Assembly: GCF_004770155.1 (NCBI RefSeq)
Contig: NZ_RQFA01000037.1
Location: forward strand, 62,001 to 126,000
DNA length: 64,000 nt
Direction: 5' to 3'
Source of the DNA: Leptospira gomenensis
GTDB taxonomy: Bacteria > Spirochaetota > Leptospiria > Leptospirales > Leptospiraceae
The position numbers were made by a program, and so were the translations under genes. Each line of letters opens with the position of its first letter. Position 1 is the stretch's first letter. Of the stretch, positions 9,473 to 19,636 are shown in pieces. Below the pieces are notes generated by a model that saw only the letters and a list, made by a program, of their open reading frames with translations, was not told where the DNA came from and did not search any database.

Positions 9473-10171
9473 TCATGGCGATCCTCCCTGAACGCAACGA
9501 ATCACACCAATGCTAGTTTTCGAAGTATTTTGATTCGCGATTCCGGAAGAAAAATCCACGCTCCAAGCCGTCGAAGGATCTAAAGAATTGCTGGAACTAC
9601 TCCAAAATGGAAGCGAAGTTAATGTCTGTCCCGGAAATATCCATTTCCGAATCGTCGGCACTTCAAAGTCTCCGTCTCCTCCGGCGCAACCATTCGTACT
9701 CGTTGAATTTGCAACATCGACCCCGTTGGAACAATACACAAGAGACTTTAATTCCGTAACCGTAGGAACTCTCCACCCCGTTCCACCGATGTAATTAGAA
9801 GAACTATTTTGACAATCGCTGAACGCCTGTCCCGAAGTTAATTTTCCCCCAGAAACCGAGCCGTTGCATTGGTTATCAGGACTTGAGCAATAAACTTCAA
9901 AGTATGCTCCGAACGTGCATTCATTTTGTGTCTGGTCGTATAATTCTCCGTAGGAACATCGCATCCAGCGCAGCCCCGTCCACGGAAAAAGAACAGTATC
10001 ACCCTGGAGGATGGGAGTTCCCGCAAAAATCAACAAGGACGTCCAAGAAGAATCCTCATACGATTCGACAGTAACCGCCTCCTTAAAATAAGGATTGAGA
10101 TAACAACCGAAGTTAAAAGACGTCAGACAAAAAATCGTAACTATAGAAAGATAAAAAATGAATCGAGACAT
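9473..10171 (-). CDS. Lipoprotein with DUF1566 (Lcl-like) domain
   Basis: 232 residues. A lipoprotein signal peptide ends at LTSFNFGC (lipid-modified Cys about residue 23), so it is predicted to be membrane-anchored. The body carries the DUF1566/Lcl signature, with WTGLRWMRCSYGE, GWRVPTVTELKSLV, a cysteine-rich core and a C-terminal GVIRCVQGG. Leptospira has many such proteins of unknown role. I chose the ATG at 10171; a TTG at 10177 is closer to AAGGA and is also possible. The coding sequence contains a copy of the dispersed word (10012-10028). It lies 14 bases after the next lipoprotein gene and may be co-transcribed with it. Confidence 0.78.
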   Translation of the reverse strand: MSRFIFYLSIVTIFCLTSFNFGCYLNPYFKEAVTVESYEDSSWTSLLIFAGTPILQGDTVLFPWTGLRWMRCSYGELYDQTQNECTFGAYFEVYCSSPDNQCNGSVSGGKLTSGQAFSDCQNSSSNYIGGTGWRVPTVTELKSLVYCSNGVDVANSTSTNGCAGGDGDFEVPTIRKWIFPGQTLTSLPFWSSSSNSLDPSTAWSVDFSSGIANQNTSKTSIGVIRCVQGGSP

Positions 10172-10185
10172 ATTCAATTTGTTCC

Positions 10186-10905
10186 TTATTCCTGAAATCG
10201 CACCTTCATCACGTCTTTTCTGGGAAAAACTCTTTCTTTACCCTTATAATACAATCGAACGCCTTCTACATCAATTTTTGTGACTTGTCCCTTTACAATT
10301 TCTCCCGACCGAAGTAAGAGAACGGATAGATTTTTAAAATTTCTAACTTCTTTTAGCCAAGCGGCGTCAATCTCCGATTTTTTGTCCGAGTAAATACGTT
10401 CTTGGAATTCTTCCTTCCATTGTTTTTCGTTTTCTTTGATGAAATCCTCTTTCCACTTCGAAGGATTAATTTTGCTTCCGTCTTTTGCAACGCTATCGGA
10501 CGAATTCTTTATAAGAACAATTTCCCTTGAATCGCAACTTTCAACCAAAATCGATTTCATCGTTACGGATGCAATTACCCCAAGAATAAGGCTTGAAATA
10601 CCATCCAACCAAGTAGTTTTCAGAGTTACGCGGTATGGCTGATTCGGCTTCGGAAAAATTTCTGCAAAACGGACTCGATTGATGGGAATCGACCCAAAAA
10701 GAATATACCATTGAGTCGCGCTTCCGACAACTTTACATTCAACAGATTCCTCTTTTCCTGTTCCAGAAACGTGCGCGGAAAATCGGTAATTTTCCGTTTC
10801 TTTTATTGCAGTCAAATCGAAACTTGCGCAGTTTGTAAGTAAGAAGAGTATGAATAAAAATAATAAATGCGCAAAAAACGAACAATCGTCCGTGAATAGC
10901 TTCAA
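10186..10905 (-). CDS. Putative lipoprotein with C-terminal Sm-like segment
   Basis: About 239 residues of unknown function. The N terminus is a hydrophobic stretch ending in the lipobox LLTNCASF. The middle has QWYILFGSIPINRV, which loosely recalls Bor/TRL-type lipoproteins, and a second hydrophobic patch near residue 110. A Lys/Glu-rich helix is followed by a C-terminal beta-rich unit (LLLRSGEIVKGQVTKIDVEG ... VFPRKDVMKVRF) seen in other leptospiral lipoproteins. There is no ATG near the signal peptide. I chose a TTG at 10905 with GGAG upstream; a TTG at 10929 is also open. Base composition is AT-richer than the flanks. Confidence 0.62.
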   Translation of the reverse strand: MKLFTDDCSFFAHLLFLFILFLLTNCASFDLTAIKETENYRFSAHVSGTGKEESVECKVVGSATQWYILFGSIPINRVRFAEIFPKPNQPYRVTLKTTWLDGISSLILGVIASVTMKSILVESCDSREIVLIKNSSDSVAKDGSKINPSKWKEDFIKENEKQWKEEFQERIYSDKKSEIDAAWLKEVRNFKNLSVLLLRSGEIVKGQVTKIDVEGVRLYYKGKERVFPRKDVMKVRFQE

Positions 10906-11104
10906 TTTTGTGTGAACTCCTATTTTCAAAAATTCGTTTTCTAGTATCCTCTTCTAACAAGAGTTATAGGCACCAGTTTTTTTCCAATTTCAGAAGAATA
11001 TTCGCCTCTCACGAAGCTAAACTAACCCAAATTTACATAAAAATTTGCCACGTTAGACGCTCAAAAACGCTTTTCCTTCCGAATCCGTAGAATCTAATGA
11101 TCTT

Positions 11105-12091
11105 ATGCTCAAAAAGTTACAAACGGCAGATTTCATTCCTAAAGGAATTCTCAAATTCTCTTTTGTGCAAACCGCTCTTGCGTCTTTAGCCTGGAATTTA
11201 CCGGATGAAATGTCATTCTTAAATAATGCGGAAACAATGATTCTACATTCGGGTAAGAATGTAAAACTCGCGGGATCGTTCAGTAGCCAAAAAGACAAAA
11301 AAAGCAAAGGACTTTTAATTCTTTTGCATGGCTGGGAAGGAAGCATTAATTCAACTTATATCTTGAGAACTTCTGAATATTTTTTTCGAAACGGATACAA
11401 TATTTTTCGCCTCAATTATAGAGATCACGGTGATACGCATCACCTAAATCCAGAACCGTTTAATGGAAGTCTTATAGAGGAAACATATGAAGCGGTCAGG
11501 CAAGCAAGTCTTTTGAGTGAAAAAGGAGTTCCCACGTTTGTGATAGGCTTTTCATTAGGGGGCAATTTCTGCTTACGAATTGCTCGACGTCATTCGTCTA
11601 CAGAAAAAAAACTACATCAACTGAAACATTGCATAGCGATTTCACCTGCAATTCATCCAAAAGACGCAACGACACTCATGGATAATAAGTTCATTATAGG
11701 TCGTTACTTCCTGAAAAAATGGAAACAATCTATCGAAAAGAAAAGAATTCACTTTCCTACATTAGTACCTTATGAAAGGATTTTGAAAGAAAAATCGGTA
11801 ATGAAGATGACTGAAAAATTCATCGAAACCGCAGACGAATTCGAGAATCTCGATCAATACTTCGGAACCTATACGTTAGGGGAAAAAGAGTTATCTGAAA
11901 TTTTAATTCCTACGACGATTTTAACTTCAAAGGATGATCCGATCATCAGAGGAGAGACGTTTTCGTTGCTCCATCCAAATCGTAACGTAAGAATTTCGAT
12001 TCAAAGTTTCGGCGGCCACAACGGTTTTTTGGAAAACTGGCAAGGGAATTGTTGGTATTTTCGTGTTTTAGAAGAAATTCTTGGTGAATAG
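11105..12091 (+). CDS. Alpha/beta hydrolase (YheT-like)
   Basis: 328 residues with the alpha/beta hydrolase fold. LLILLHGWEGS forms the oxyanion region and GFSLGG gives the nucleophile elbow (Ser about 150). TSKDDPI supplies the acidic residue and GGHNGF near the C terminus supplies the catalytic His. The arrangement resembles YheT/ABHD1-3 esterases, with a poorly conserved lid between residues 180 and 240. Substrate unknown. AT-rich compared with the rest of the window, like its neighbours. One copy of the dispersed word is inside the gene (11524-11536), read as GVPT just before the nucleophile strand. Confidence 0.82.
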   Translation: MLKKLQTADFIPKGILKFSFVQTALASLAWNLPDEMSFLNNAETMILHSGKNVKLAGSFSSQKDKKSKGLLILLHGWEGSINSTYILRTSEYFFRNGYNIFRLNYRDHGDTHHLNPEPFNGSLIEETYEAVRQASLLSEKGVPTFVIGFSLGGNFCLRIARRHSSTEKKLHQLKHCIAISPAIHPKDATTLMDNKFIIGRYFLKKWKQSIEKKRIHFPTLVPYERILKEKSVMKMTEKFIETADEFENLDQYFGTYTLGEKELSEILIPTTILTSKDDPIIRGETFSLLHPNRNVRISIQSFGGHNGFLENWQGNCWYFRVLEEILGE

Positions 12092-12174
12092 CGGGAACTC
12101 TTTTGAAAAAATCGAACAACTTTCATTAAAAAAATTGAGAATTTTTTAACAACTCGCTCATTTCAGGAACCGGA

Positions 12175-12684
12175 ATGGGCATGAGAACAATTCAATTCAA
12201 AGATAAAAATTCCAAAAAACTTTCGCTCGCAGGATTAAAAGTTACCTGTAGCTTTCTTATACCGGCCAAACTTTTTTATAGGCTAACTTCTCGAGAAAGA
12301 AGAGTAATAGGCAAAAATCTTCCCTTTCTACTTAAAAAATTCTCAGCCAAACTAACAACGTCCCCGCGAATCGGCGCAAAAACTTTAACAATTCGATACC
12401 AAAGGCCAGGCAAAAATTTAATCAAAATAAACGCGCGCGTAGACGGTGAAGACTGGGCACAGCTTGGTATTTTGGCCGCGTCACATTCGGTTTCGCGTTG
12501 TTTACTTTACTGTTTTTTACTCGAGTTACTAAATTCAAATAATTCACTCCCTAAAAAGGTGCTTAAAAAAGAACCTCAAAACTTTATCTTTCTTTGGGAT
12601 TTCGATTCTAAAAGAAAAATACTAAAACGATTTCTTTTTATAAAATCCCGCTTTTTTTACGAATCGTTTGATAATTATAAATGA
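12175..12684 (+). CDS. DUF1564-family protein
   Basis: 169 residues. The stretch IKINARVDGEDWAQLGILAA followed by SHSVSRCLLYCFLLEL matches the DUF1564 family (PF07600), expanded in Leptospira and not assigned a function. Part of the motif resembles a small DNA-binding-type helix pair, but this is only suggestive. AGGA lies just before the ATG at 12175. The gene is rich in Lys, Phe and Leu, and AT-rich. Confidence 0.72.
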   Translation: MGMRTIQFKDKNSKKLSLAGLKVTCSFLIPAKLFYRLTSRERRVIGKNLPFLLKKFSAKLTTSPRIGAKTLTIRYQRPGKNLIKINARVDGEDWAQLGILAASHSVSRCLLYCFLLELLNSNNSLPKKVLKKEPQNFIFLWDFDSKRKILKRFLFIKSRFFYESFDNYK

Positions 12685-13029
12685 TAGCCATTTTTAGAAA
12701 AATTTGGTAGGCAGTAGTAAATTGGATTTCGGAGTTCCCGCAAAAATTTCAATAAATATAACTAACTGAGAAGCTACGCCCTCCTTTGCGGGATACAAGG
12801 ACCTTAAAATAAAAAACGAGGAACCACTCTCGACGGACCTTATCGCCAAACTCCCCCGCATAACCAAGGCCGCTCGTTCATTTGACGCTGGTGGGACCTC
12901 GATCACTCCGTAACCTAAGGAGTTCCCGCAAAAAGAATTGCAAACCATTCCCTACAAACAAAATAGAAACCAGAATACCCAAATTCATTAAACAGTCGTT
13001 CATCTTAAAAGGAACAAAGAGGGAAATCA
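12685..13029. other. Intergenic stretch with two copies of the dispersed word
   Basis: About 345 bases between the DUF1564 gene and the thiolase gene. It holds GGAGTTCCCGCAAAAATTT at 12730 and AAGGAGTTCCCGCAAAAAG at 12917, both on the plus strand, about 187 bases apart. No gene or clear promoter is seen, but the thiolase promoter should lie in its right half. Confidence 0.55.
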
Positions 13030-14241
13030 ATGTCAAACGCATATGTAATCGACGCGGTTCGAACCCCAAGAGGAAAAGGAAAAAAGCGAGGCACACTTGC
13101 TTCTATTCACCCGCAAGAACTTTCAGCGGCCACCTTAAATGCGCTTCAGGAAAGAAACGGAATCAAGCCGGAAATCGTTGAGGAAGTAGTTCTCGGTTGT
13201 GTGTCTCAAGTTGACGATCAAGCAGCGTGTATTGCCCGTTATGCGGTAATGGCTGCAATGTGGCCGAATTCGGTTCCCGGTTATACGGTAAACAGGTTTT
13301 GCGGCTCCGGCCTCCAGGCGGTCAATAACGCAGCCAATCACGTTCAGTCGGGATCGATGGCAGTCGCGTTAGGCGGAGGAATCGAGTCGATGTCCCGCGT
13401 AAAAATGGGTGCAGATCTCAACGGACGCGACTTTAATATAGGAAATCCTAATATTCAAAAACATTACAATTTGGTTCCTCAGGGAATCTCCGCCGATCTA
13501 ATCGCAACGAAGTTCGGAATCTCTAGGGAAGAAGCGGATCGCTTTGCAGAATCCTCTCAGATCAAAGCGGACAAGGCGATCAAAGCAGGATATTTTAAAA
13601 AGTCGATCATACCGGTAAAAACAGAAGACGGAACCTTAATCGATACAGATGAAAATCCAAGAATCGAATCCACCTTCGAATGGCTTTCCGAATTGGCTCC
13701 CGTTTTTAAAACAGTCGGAGAAAAAGAGCTGGATGCGATCGCGCTCAAATCCTATCCTGATGTCCAAAAAATCAATCATATCCACACATTAGGTAATTCT
13801 TCTGGAATCGTGGACGGAGCCGCTTCCGTCTTACTTGCTTCCGATGAAGGTATTAAAAAATACGGACTCAAACCTCGCGCCAGAATAGTAGCAATGGCTT
13901 CCACCGGAGAAGATCCGACAATTATGCTCACCGGACCTGTATCCGCTTCCAAAAAAGCCCTCTCTATGGCAGGGTTAAAACCGGAGGATATAGATCTTTG
14001 GGAAATCAACGAAGCCTTCGCTTCGGTTGTCCTTTACACACAAAAATCACTGGGAGTTCCCGCAGAAAAAATCAACGTTAATGGCGGATCGATCGCCCTC
14101 GGCCATCCGTTAGGAGCCACCGGAGCGATCCTCCTCGGAACCGCTTTGGACGAACTGGAAAGAAGACAACAACGTTATGCGTTGATCACTCTCTGCATCG
14201 GAGGGGGAATGGGTATCGCGACCATAATCGAAAGAATCTAA
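13030..14241 (+). CDS. Thiolase (acetyl-CoA acyltransferase / acetyltransferase)
   Basis: 403 residues, the normal length of thiolases, acting on acyl-CoA in fatty-acid oxidation or acetoacetyl-CoA formation. Active-site motifs are all present: [10 protein letters not shown] (nucleophile Cys91), [17 protein letters not shown] (His) and LCIGGGMG (second Cys). The start ATG has GAGGGAAA just upstream. The FadA versus AtoB choice cannot be settled from sequence; beta-oxidation is likely because leptospires live on fatty acids. A strong hairpin follows the stop. The word GGGAGTTCCCGCAGAAAAA occurs in the coding sequence at 14051. Confidence 0.93.
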   Translation: MSNAYVIDAVRTPRGKGKKRGTLASIHPQELSAATLNALQERNGIKPEIVEEVVLGCVSQVDDQAACIARYAVMAAMWPNSVPGYTVNRFCGSGLQAVNNAANHVQSGSMAVALGGGIESMSRVKMGADLNGRDFNIGNPNIQKHYNLVPQGISADLIATKFGISREEADRFAESSQIKADKAIKAGYFKKSIIPVKTEDGTLIDTDENPRIESTFEWLSELAPVFKTVGEKELDAIALKSYPDVQKINHIHTLGNSSGIVDGAASVLLASDEGIKKYGLKPRARIVAMASTGEDPTIMLTGPVSASKKALSMAGLKPEDIDLWEINEAFASVVLYTQKSLGVPAEKINVNGGSIALGHPLGATGAILLGTALDELERRQQRYALITLCIGGGMGIATIIERI

Positions 14242-14252
14242 CCTAACACGCG

Positions 14253-14287
14253 TAAATCGGGCCAAAGCGTCAGCTCGGCCCGATTTA
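14253..14287 (+). terminator. Hairpin terminator after the thiolase gene
   Basis: An 11-bp perfect stem, TAAATCGGGCC (14253-14263) with GGCCCGATTTA (14277-14287), around a 13-nt loop. The following sequence (TTAGCTCG) is only weakly T-rich, so termination strength is uncertain. Confidence 0.65.
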
Positions 14288-14440
14288 TTAGCTCGCCCCA
14301 CGCCGTTCCTTCCTCTTTTTTTAGCATTTGCTACCTCCTTTTTATAAAAAAATGTCAAGAAATCGCATCATTTCTGTTATTAGTTCAGAAGTTAAATTCA
14401 TTTCACTTAGAACTTTTCTCTTGAGATACGGAAGTAACTT

Positions 14441-15364
14441 ATGGAAGACATCACTTTAGCGCAAATTATTCTCGAAAAAATAAAGAAAGAAAACGAGAAC
14501 CAGCAAATACCGACGAATACCGATCTTTACTACCATTTTCGCTCGACGCTCAATATTTCCGAAAAGAAGATCACGAAAATACTGAACTTTCTAAAAGATT
14601 CGAATTGTATTTTTGTTTTAAATATAAAAAAGCAAAATCCCAACTTTTCCGTTCCTGGTATAGACGCCTATGTAGTCGCGGATTCGTTTCTCATCGATTC
14701 CTTATTTTCCAAATTTCATAAGAGTTTGGAACTCCAGTATAACGCGATGTATCGCAAATCCCTCACTTATCAACAGATTCTAACGCGAATCCTGGACGAG
14801 ATCGCGACGATTCAAAACCAGACCATTTTAGAATTGTTCACGTTTTGTGTCCTTTTCGAAGACATCAAAAAAATGATAAAGACACAGCCGGATCGCTATG
14901 AAGAAACCGAAAGAATCAAAACGCTCAAGGAACTGATTCGAGAATCGGAGACCCCGCTGTCATTCAATCCTGAAAGAAAATATAATTCCCCGGAGACGGT
15001 TTCCATATCGGTCATCTTCGAACCGGATCCGCCCGCAGCTATGGAGGAGAGCCTCCCCGATTCGACCAACAAAACAAAGACTAAATGGGAATTGATGGCC
15101 GAACTTTACTCTATACCGTTTCTTTTGAGAATTCATTTTAGAAAAAAAGAATATTCTGTTATTCAGCAGCTTTTACTATCCTCAAAAATTAAAGCCGCTG
15201 CGGATCTAAAAATGATCGCTGTCAGCTGTTCCAATCTCTTGTCTAAAAATACTTTGGAATCTCATCTTCGGCTGGAATTAAATAATCTGCGCAATCTGGC
15301 GATGAAACGACTTTTAGACGAAGTAAAAAGTCCCGTCTTCGGCGATTTAGAGCTGGTTATTTAA
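14441..15364 (+). CDS. Leptospiral protein of unknown function with N-terminal helix-turn-helix-like region
   Basis: 307 residues with no named family recognised. The first 65 residues are helical and could form a winged-helix unit (TNTDLYYHFRSTLNISEKKI, then ITKILNFLKDSNCIFVLN). A helical middle follows, then a Pro/Glu-rich linker at about residues 175-215 and a second helical domain to the end. No signal peptide or membrane segment. The ATG has GGAAG eight bases upstream. Isolated gene. Confidence 0.7.
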   Translation: MEDITLAQIILEKIKKENENQQIPTNTDLYYHFRSTLNISEKKITKILNFLKDSNCIFVLNIKKQNPNFSVPGIDAYVVADSFLIDSLFSKFHKSLELQYNAMYRKSLTYQQILTRILDEIATIQNQTILELFTFCVLFEDIKKMIKTQPDRYEETERIKTLKELIRESETPLSFNPERKYNSPETVSISVIFEPDPPAAMEESLPDSTNKTKTKWELMAELYSIPFLLRIHFRKKEYSVIQQLLLSSKIKAAADLKMIAVSCSNLLSKNTLESHLRLELNNLRNLAMKRLLDEVKSPVFGDLELVI

Positions 15365-15461
15365 AGCCCTACAGACGCGAACCAAAACACGCCGGTGCGC
15401 CATTCGTGGAACTGCAGCCCGTCCCTATATTTGGATTTGCGTCTGGGAAGTTGAAAAAACT

Positions 15462-16603
<1,142 letters not shown>

Positions 16604-16607
<4 letters not shown>

Positions 16608-16834
16608 TTAAATTGCAGTTTAGAAATCAAATCGAGACGGATCCTATCGCCGTTATATAAAACCGCAAACTCTTCACGGTCTTCCGAAACCAAATCAACG
16701 ATGCGGGTTTTCTCCAAACGCGGAATCCGACTTCCCGGAAAGTCTGTTAACTCCAACGTAACGGAAGTTCTTCTAAGTACGGCTTCTTCAAGACGATCGT
16801 ACAAATCACAGGAAACAGGAACGTATTCTTTCAT
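16604..16834 (-). CDS. rof: Rho-binding antiterminator-like protein (Rof family)
   Basis: 76 residues. The opening PVSCDLYDRLEEAVLRRTSV followed by TLELTDFPGSRI, and the tail DLVSEDREEFAVLYNGDRIR, give the layout of the Rof/YaeO family (about 80 residues, Sm-like fold). In enteric bacteria Rof binds Rho and inhibits termination. The hallmark start CDxYDxLE is present as CDLYDRLE. The gene lies 16 bases after the DUF2804 gene and overlaps the acyltransferase start by 4 bases. Function in Leptospira is inferred from similarity only. Confidence 0.75.
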
Positions 16835-16850
16835 CCATTAAAATCCGAAT

Positions 16851-17873
16851 TTACCAAAGGGATCTATGAAACTCCGTAAACCCGTATACGTCCCGGAACA
16901 CAACTTCCCTTCCTCTCGCAAAACGGAATTTTCCGGAAAACTTTCCTACGAATTGTCGAAAGTAAAGTTTGGAAAAAATGAGATTCATTTTCTCTTTTCG
17001 TTCTCCCTCAGGAACGAAAACCAAATCGACCAAACCTTCCTCGTCGCGAATTCTCCAAGGTTTATACGGATCTTTTTGTGAAAAATCGAAAATCAAACGA
17101 GGAACTCTTTGTCTTTCATGATCGATCCAAAATGCGTTTTCGGAGTAAAACGATTCGTTCACCAGAGCCGCGAAATTCGCGCCGATGGAGGTTTTATCCG
17201 GTAGAATCGCACTCAACGCCGCCCAATACCAATTGGTTTCGTCGCGTAAATAACCGCCGGACCAGTCGTAAAGAATCGTCGTCTTTTTTGAATCGAAAAC
17301 GAGCGGTCTATCTTGAAAGGAAATTTCGATCGAGGAAGGAATGATGGGGGAACATTTTTCGGTGAACGTCCATCGAGTCGGCTCGGAGGGATTTACGACC
17401 CTTAGGGGCGAATGTGTCGCATAACCATATTTTGCGTTAAACCGAAATCGAAGTTTTTTGCCCAAAAAAGCATCGACGCTTAGTTTACCTTCCGCATGGG
17501 ATTTATCCACGGAAAGAAAAGAAGAGCCTTTCGAAAACCGAATCCCGTATTCGTCCGGATTGGCGGGGAATTTTAAACCGGAACCCGAGTCGAGTCCTTT
17601 CGTATCGAATTCGTAGAGGATCCCGTCTTCGTAATGATAAAGATAGGCGAAAACGTTATATACGTAACCCAAACTCACGGCGGCGAATCCGACCAAAAAC
17701 TGATCCGTGATGATTCCGATATAATTGAATCTTTTAAAAGCGAAACGCTTCTTTAGGCCGCGTATTTCCTTGCCGAAAAAATCCAAAAGTTGAAAGTCTT
17801 TATAGTTAAAGTCGATTGGTCCGTCGAAGATCCCGTAGTTTACTTTGTTTTCGGAGCCGATAATTTTTTCCAT
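16851..17873 (-). CDS. DUF2804-family protein
   Basis: About 340 residues matching the DUF2804 family. Recognisable stretches are FAFKRFNYIGIITDQFLVGF, ILYDWSGGYLRDETNWYWAA, ALVNESFYSENAFWIDHE and a terminal GVFTEFH-like segment (DVYGFTEFHRSLW). The family is widespread in bacteria and fungi and its function is unknown. Predicted beta-rich and soluble. I chose the ATG at 17873 (MEKIIGSENK); the frame opens upstream from a GTG at 17927 with a hydrophobic extension. First gene of a DUF2804-rof-acyltransferase operon. Confidence 0.75.
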   Translation of the reverse strand: MEKIIGSENKVNYGIFDGPIDFNYKDFQLLDFFGKEIRGLKKRFAFKRFNYIGIITDQFLVGFAAVSLGYVYNVFAYLYHYEDGILYEFDTKGLDSGSGLKFPANPDEYGIRFSKGSSFLSVDKSHAEGKLSVDAFLGKKLRFRFNAKYGYATHSPLRVVNPSEPTRWTFTEKCSPIIPSSIEISFQDRPLVFDSKKTTILYDWSGGYLRDETNWYWAALSAILPDKTSIGANFAALVNESFYSENAFWIDHERQRVPRLIFDFSQKDPYKPWRIRDEEGLVDLVFVPEGERKEKMNLIFSKLYFRQFVGKFSGKFRFARGREVVFRDVYGFTEFHRSLW

Positions 17874-17998
17874 CTCGATCGCGTAGGTTACCGGACAAGG
17901 TTTAAAAAGCAATGTAAATATAAACACATCGGCAATTTCGCTTTACTTTTCCATTTTTGCATACAACATTGGCGTACCAAACTTTCCAAAAGAATCCA

Positions 17999-18874
17999 AT
18001 GGCAGAAACATCGAGTCCTAAATCCACGAATCTTGACGAAGCGGATCTTAAGATTCTAAAATCGAAAAAAACTTCCAGAGAACTTTCCATTCTGCTCTAT
18101 CGCGTGCTTTATCGAACGGAAGAAGTAAGACAAGGCTCCGTGAAGGTTCTCAAAGAAACGTTTCTCAGAACGCACACCAATCACCCCGAACTTTTTCCGA
18201 TTCTGGATAGGGCAAAATTTACGAAAGATATGATCGCTCTTTACAAAGCCACATCGACCCTTTCTCCGGATAAGTTGGAATCGTTTTTTAACGCAATCCA
18301 CGCTTCCTTTCAAAACGAAATCCGTTATATGGTCGGGAAGTCGGCTCAGTTCTCTTTCGACATCATCTTTCTTGTAATCGAAACGATATTAAACGAAATG
18401 AATCTTCCTGAAAACGAAAGATCGGTCAACATGAAAGACCGGGAATCGATTTTGAAGAATTTTAAAGCATACAATGATCTTTCCAAGATGTTCAATAAAA
18501 TCGGGAATACGAAGATCGTGATCGACAAAAAGGACGAAATTATAACGGAGATTTCCATTCTACATAAGGACATTACTATCATTTCGATCGAAAGCATGTT
18601 CCGACATATTCTCGCACAACTATTACTTTCTAAAAAATACAACTGCGGAAACCTGATCGAAAAATGGGCCCAAGAATACGGAATGGAGGACAATGCGCCG
18701 TCGATGAAACGTGTGATCGCGGAGGGAACTCCTTTGACCGAATTCAGACTACAATTCACGAACGCGGTTAAGACCCTAAAGGACGAAAACGAATTGGATC
18801 TAATGTTCCTCAGAACCCTGGCAAACTACTACGCCTCTTGGGTCACCCAGGTTTCCGAGCAAATCCCTTCTTAA
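17999..18874 (+). CDS. Leptospiral helical protein of unknown function
   Basis: 291 residues, Lys-, Glu- and Leu-rich and predicted mostly alpha-helical. No family, signal peptide or membrane segment was recognised. The ATG at 17999 (MAETSSPKST) is preferred; the frame is open to a TTG at 17957. It is divergent from the DUF2804 operon, with about 125 bases between starts. A 38-base perfect palindrome overlaps its stop codon. Confidence 0.65.
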   Translation: MAETSSPKSTNLDEADLKILKSKKTSRELSILLYRVLYRTEEVRQGSVKVLKETFLRTHTNHPELFPILDRAKFTKDMIALYKATSTLSPDKLESFFNAIHASFQNEIRYMVGKSAQFSFDIIFLVIETILNEMNLPENERSVNMKDRESILKNFKAYNDLSKMFNKIGNTKIVIDKKDEIITEISILHKDITIISIESMFRHILAQLLLSKKYNCGNLIEKWAQEYGMEDNAPSMKRVIAEGTPLTEFRLQFTNAVKTLKDENELDLMFLRTLANYYASWVTQVSEQIPS

Positions 18875-18910
18875 TCTTAGAATATTCTAAATTTAGAATA
18901 TTCTAAGATT
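18873..18910. repeat. 38-base perfect palindrome with two TTAGAATATTCTAA cores
   Basis: The sequence from 18873 to 18910 equals its own reverse complement. It consists of two TTAGAATATTCTAA units facing each other around ATTTAGAAT-type centre sequence, flanked by AATC and GATT. It begins inside the TAA stop of the upstream gene. It could form a long AT-rich hairpin in RNA, but no T-run follows. Related shorter copies occur elsewhere (see findings). Confidence 0.85.
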
Positions 18911-18944
18911 CCGTTATATCACTTCGAACGAGCAGGAAACAGAA

Positions 18945-19553
18945 TCAGCTCAAACGTTTGAGCGAAACGCCCAGGGAATACCCGGCGACGGCCAAAACGA
19001 CGTGAAAAAGATCCACATTGAGAAAAGGCCCTCTTGATCCGGTCGTTCCGATGACGAGCCCCGCCAAGATAAAAAGAATCGCGCCCAGTATTCCGTACAA
19101 CGCGGGCACTTTGTTCCCTCCCGAGTTTTTACGGATACAAACGACGATCGCGACGATCATCGCAAGTCCGCCCAACACGGTCGATAAAAACGGAAACGGC
19201 ATAACGTAGGAGAAGACTATGTAAACGAGAAGCAGAATTCCCGCTATCGGATACAACGCCCCTTTTTCCAATTTTTTAATTCCAAGATGAAAAAATCCCA
19301 CTCCGATCAAAGGCACTCCGACGAAACCCGCCAGTCCTACGAAAAAACGATAAACCGGATCTAAGACTCCTATTCCCAAAAAGTGAATCGTACCCAAACC
19401 GGCCGAAATTCCTATGGAAAACAATCCCACAAATCCCGCGGTTCTGGAAACGGAAGCCGAGTGAGCGGTTCGAAGCGCCGCGTAAATCGCAACAACGCTT
19501 AATATTAAATCGGAAATTGCTGTACTCAATTGCATGGTGGATGATAGTTTCAT
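18945..19553 (-). CDS. Multi-pass membrane protein of unknown function
   Basis: About 202 residues with six or seven hydrophobic segments: SDLILSVVAIYAALRT, GFVGLFSIGISAGLGTIHFL, FVGLAGFVGVPLIGVGFFHL, YPIAGILLLVYIVFSYVM, VLGGLAMIVAIVVCI, LYGILGAILFILAGLVIG and a last segment near the end. No family name recognised. The ATG at 19553 is chosen; an ATG at 19535 (MQLSTAISDL) is also plausible. Convergent with the gene to its left across the palindrome. Confidence 0.7.
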   Translation of the reverse strand: MKLSSTMQLSTAISDLILSVVAIYAALRTAHSASVSRTAGFVGLFSIGISAGLGTIHFLGIGVLDPVYRFFVGLAGFVGVPLIGVGFFHLGIKKLEKGALYPIAGILLLVYIVFSYVMPFPFLSTVLGGLAMIVAIVVCIRKNSGGNKVPALYGILGAILFILAGLVIGTTGSRGPFLNVDLFHVVLAVAGYSLGVSLKRLS

Positions 19554-19636
19554 CGAAAACAAAATTGGCAAATCTTTTTATCACTTTATAACGCCGGCGG
19601 TCGATCTATACCGTCCAAGAAACATAGGAATTTTTT

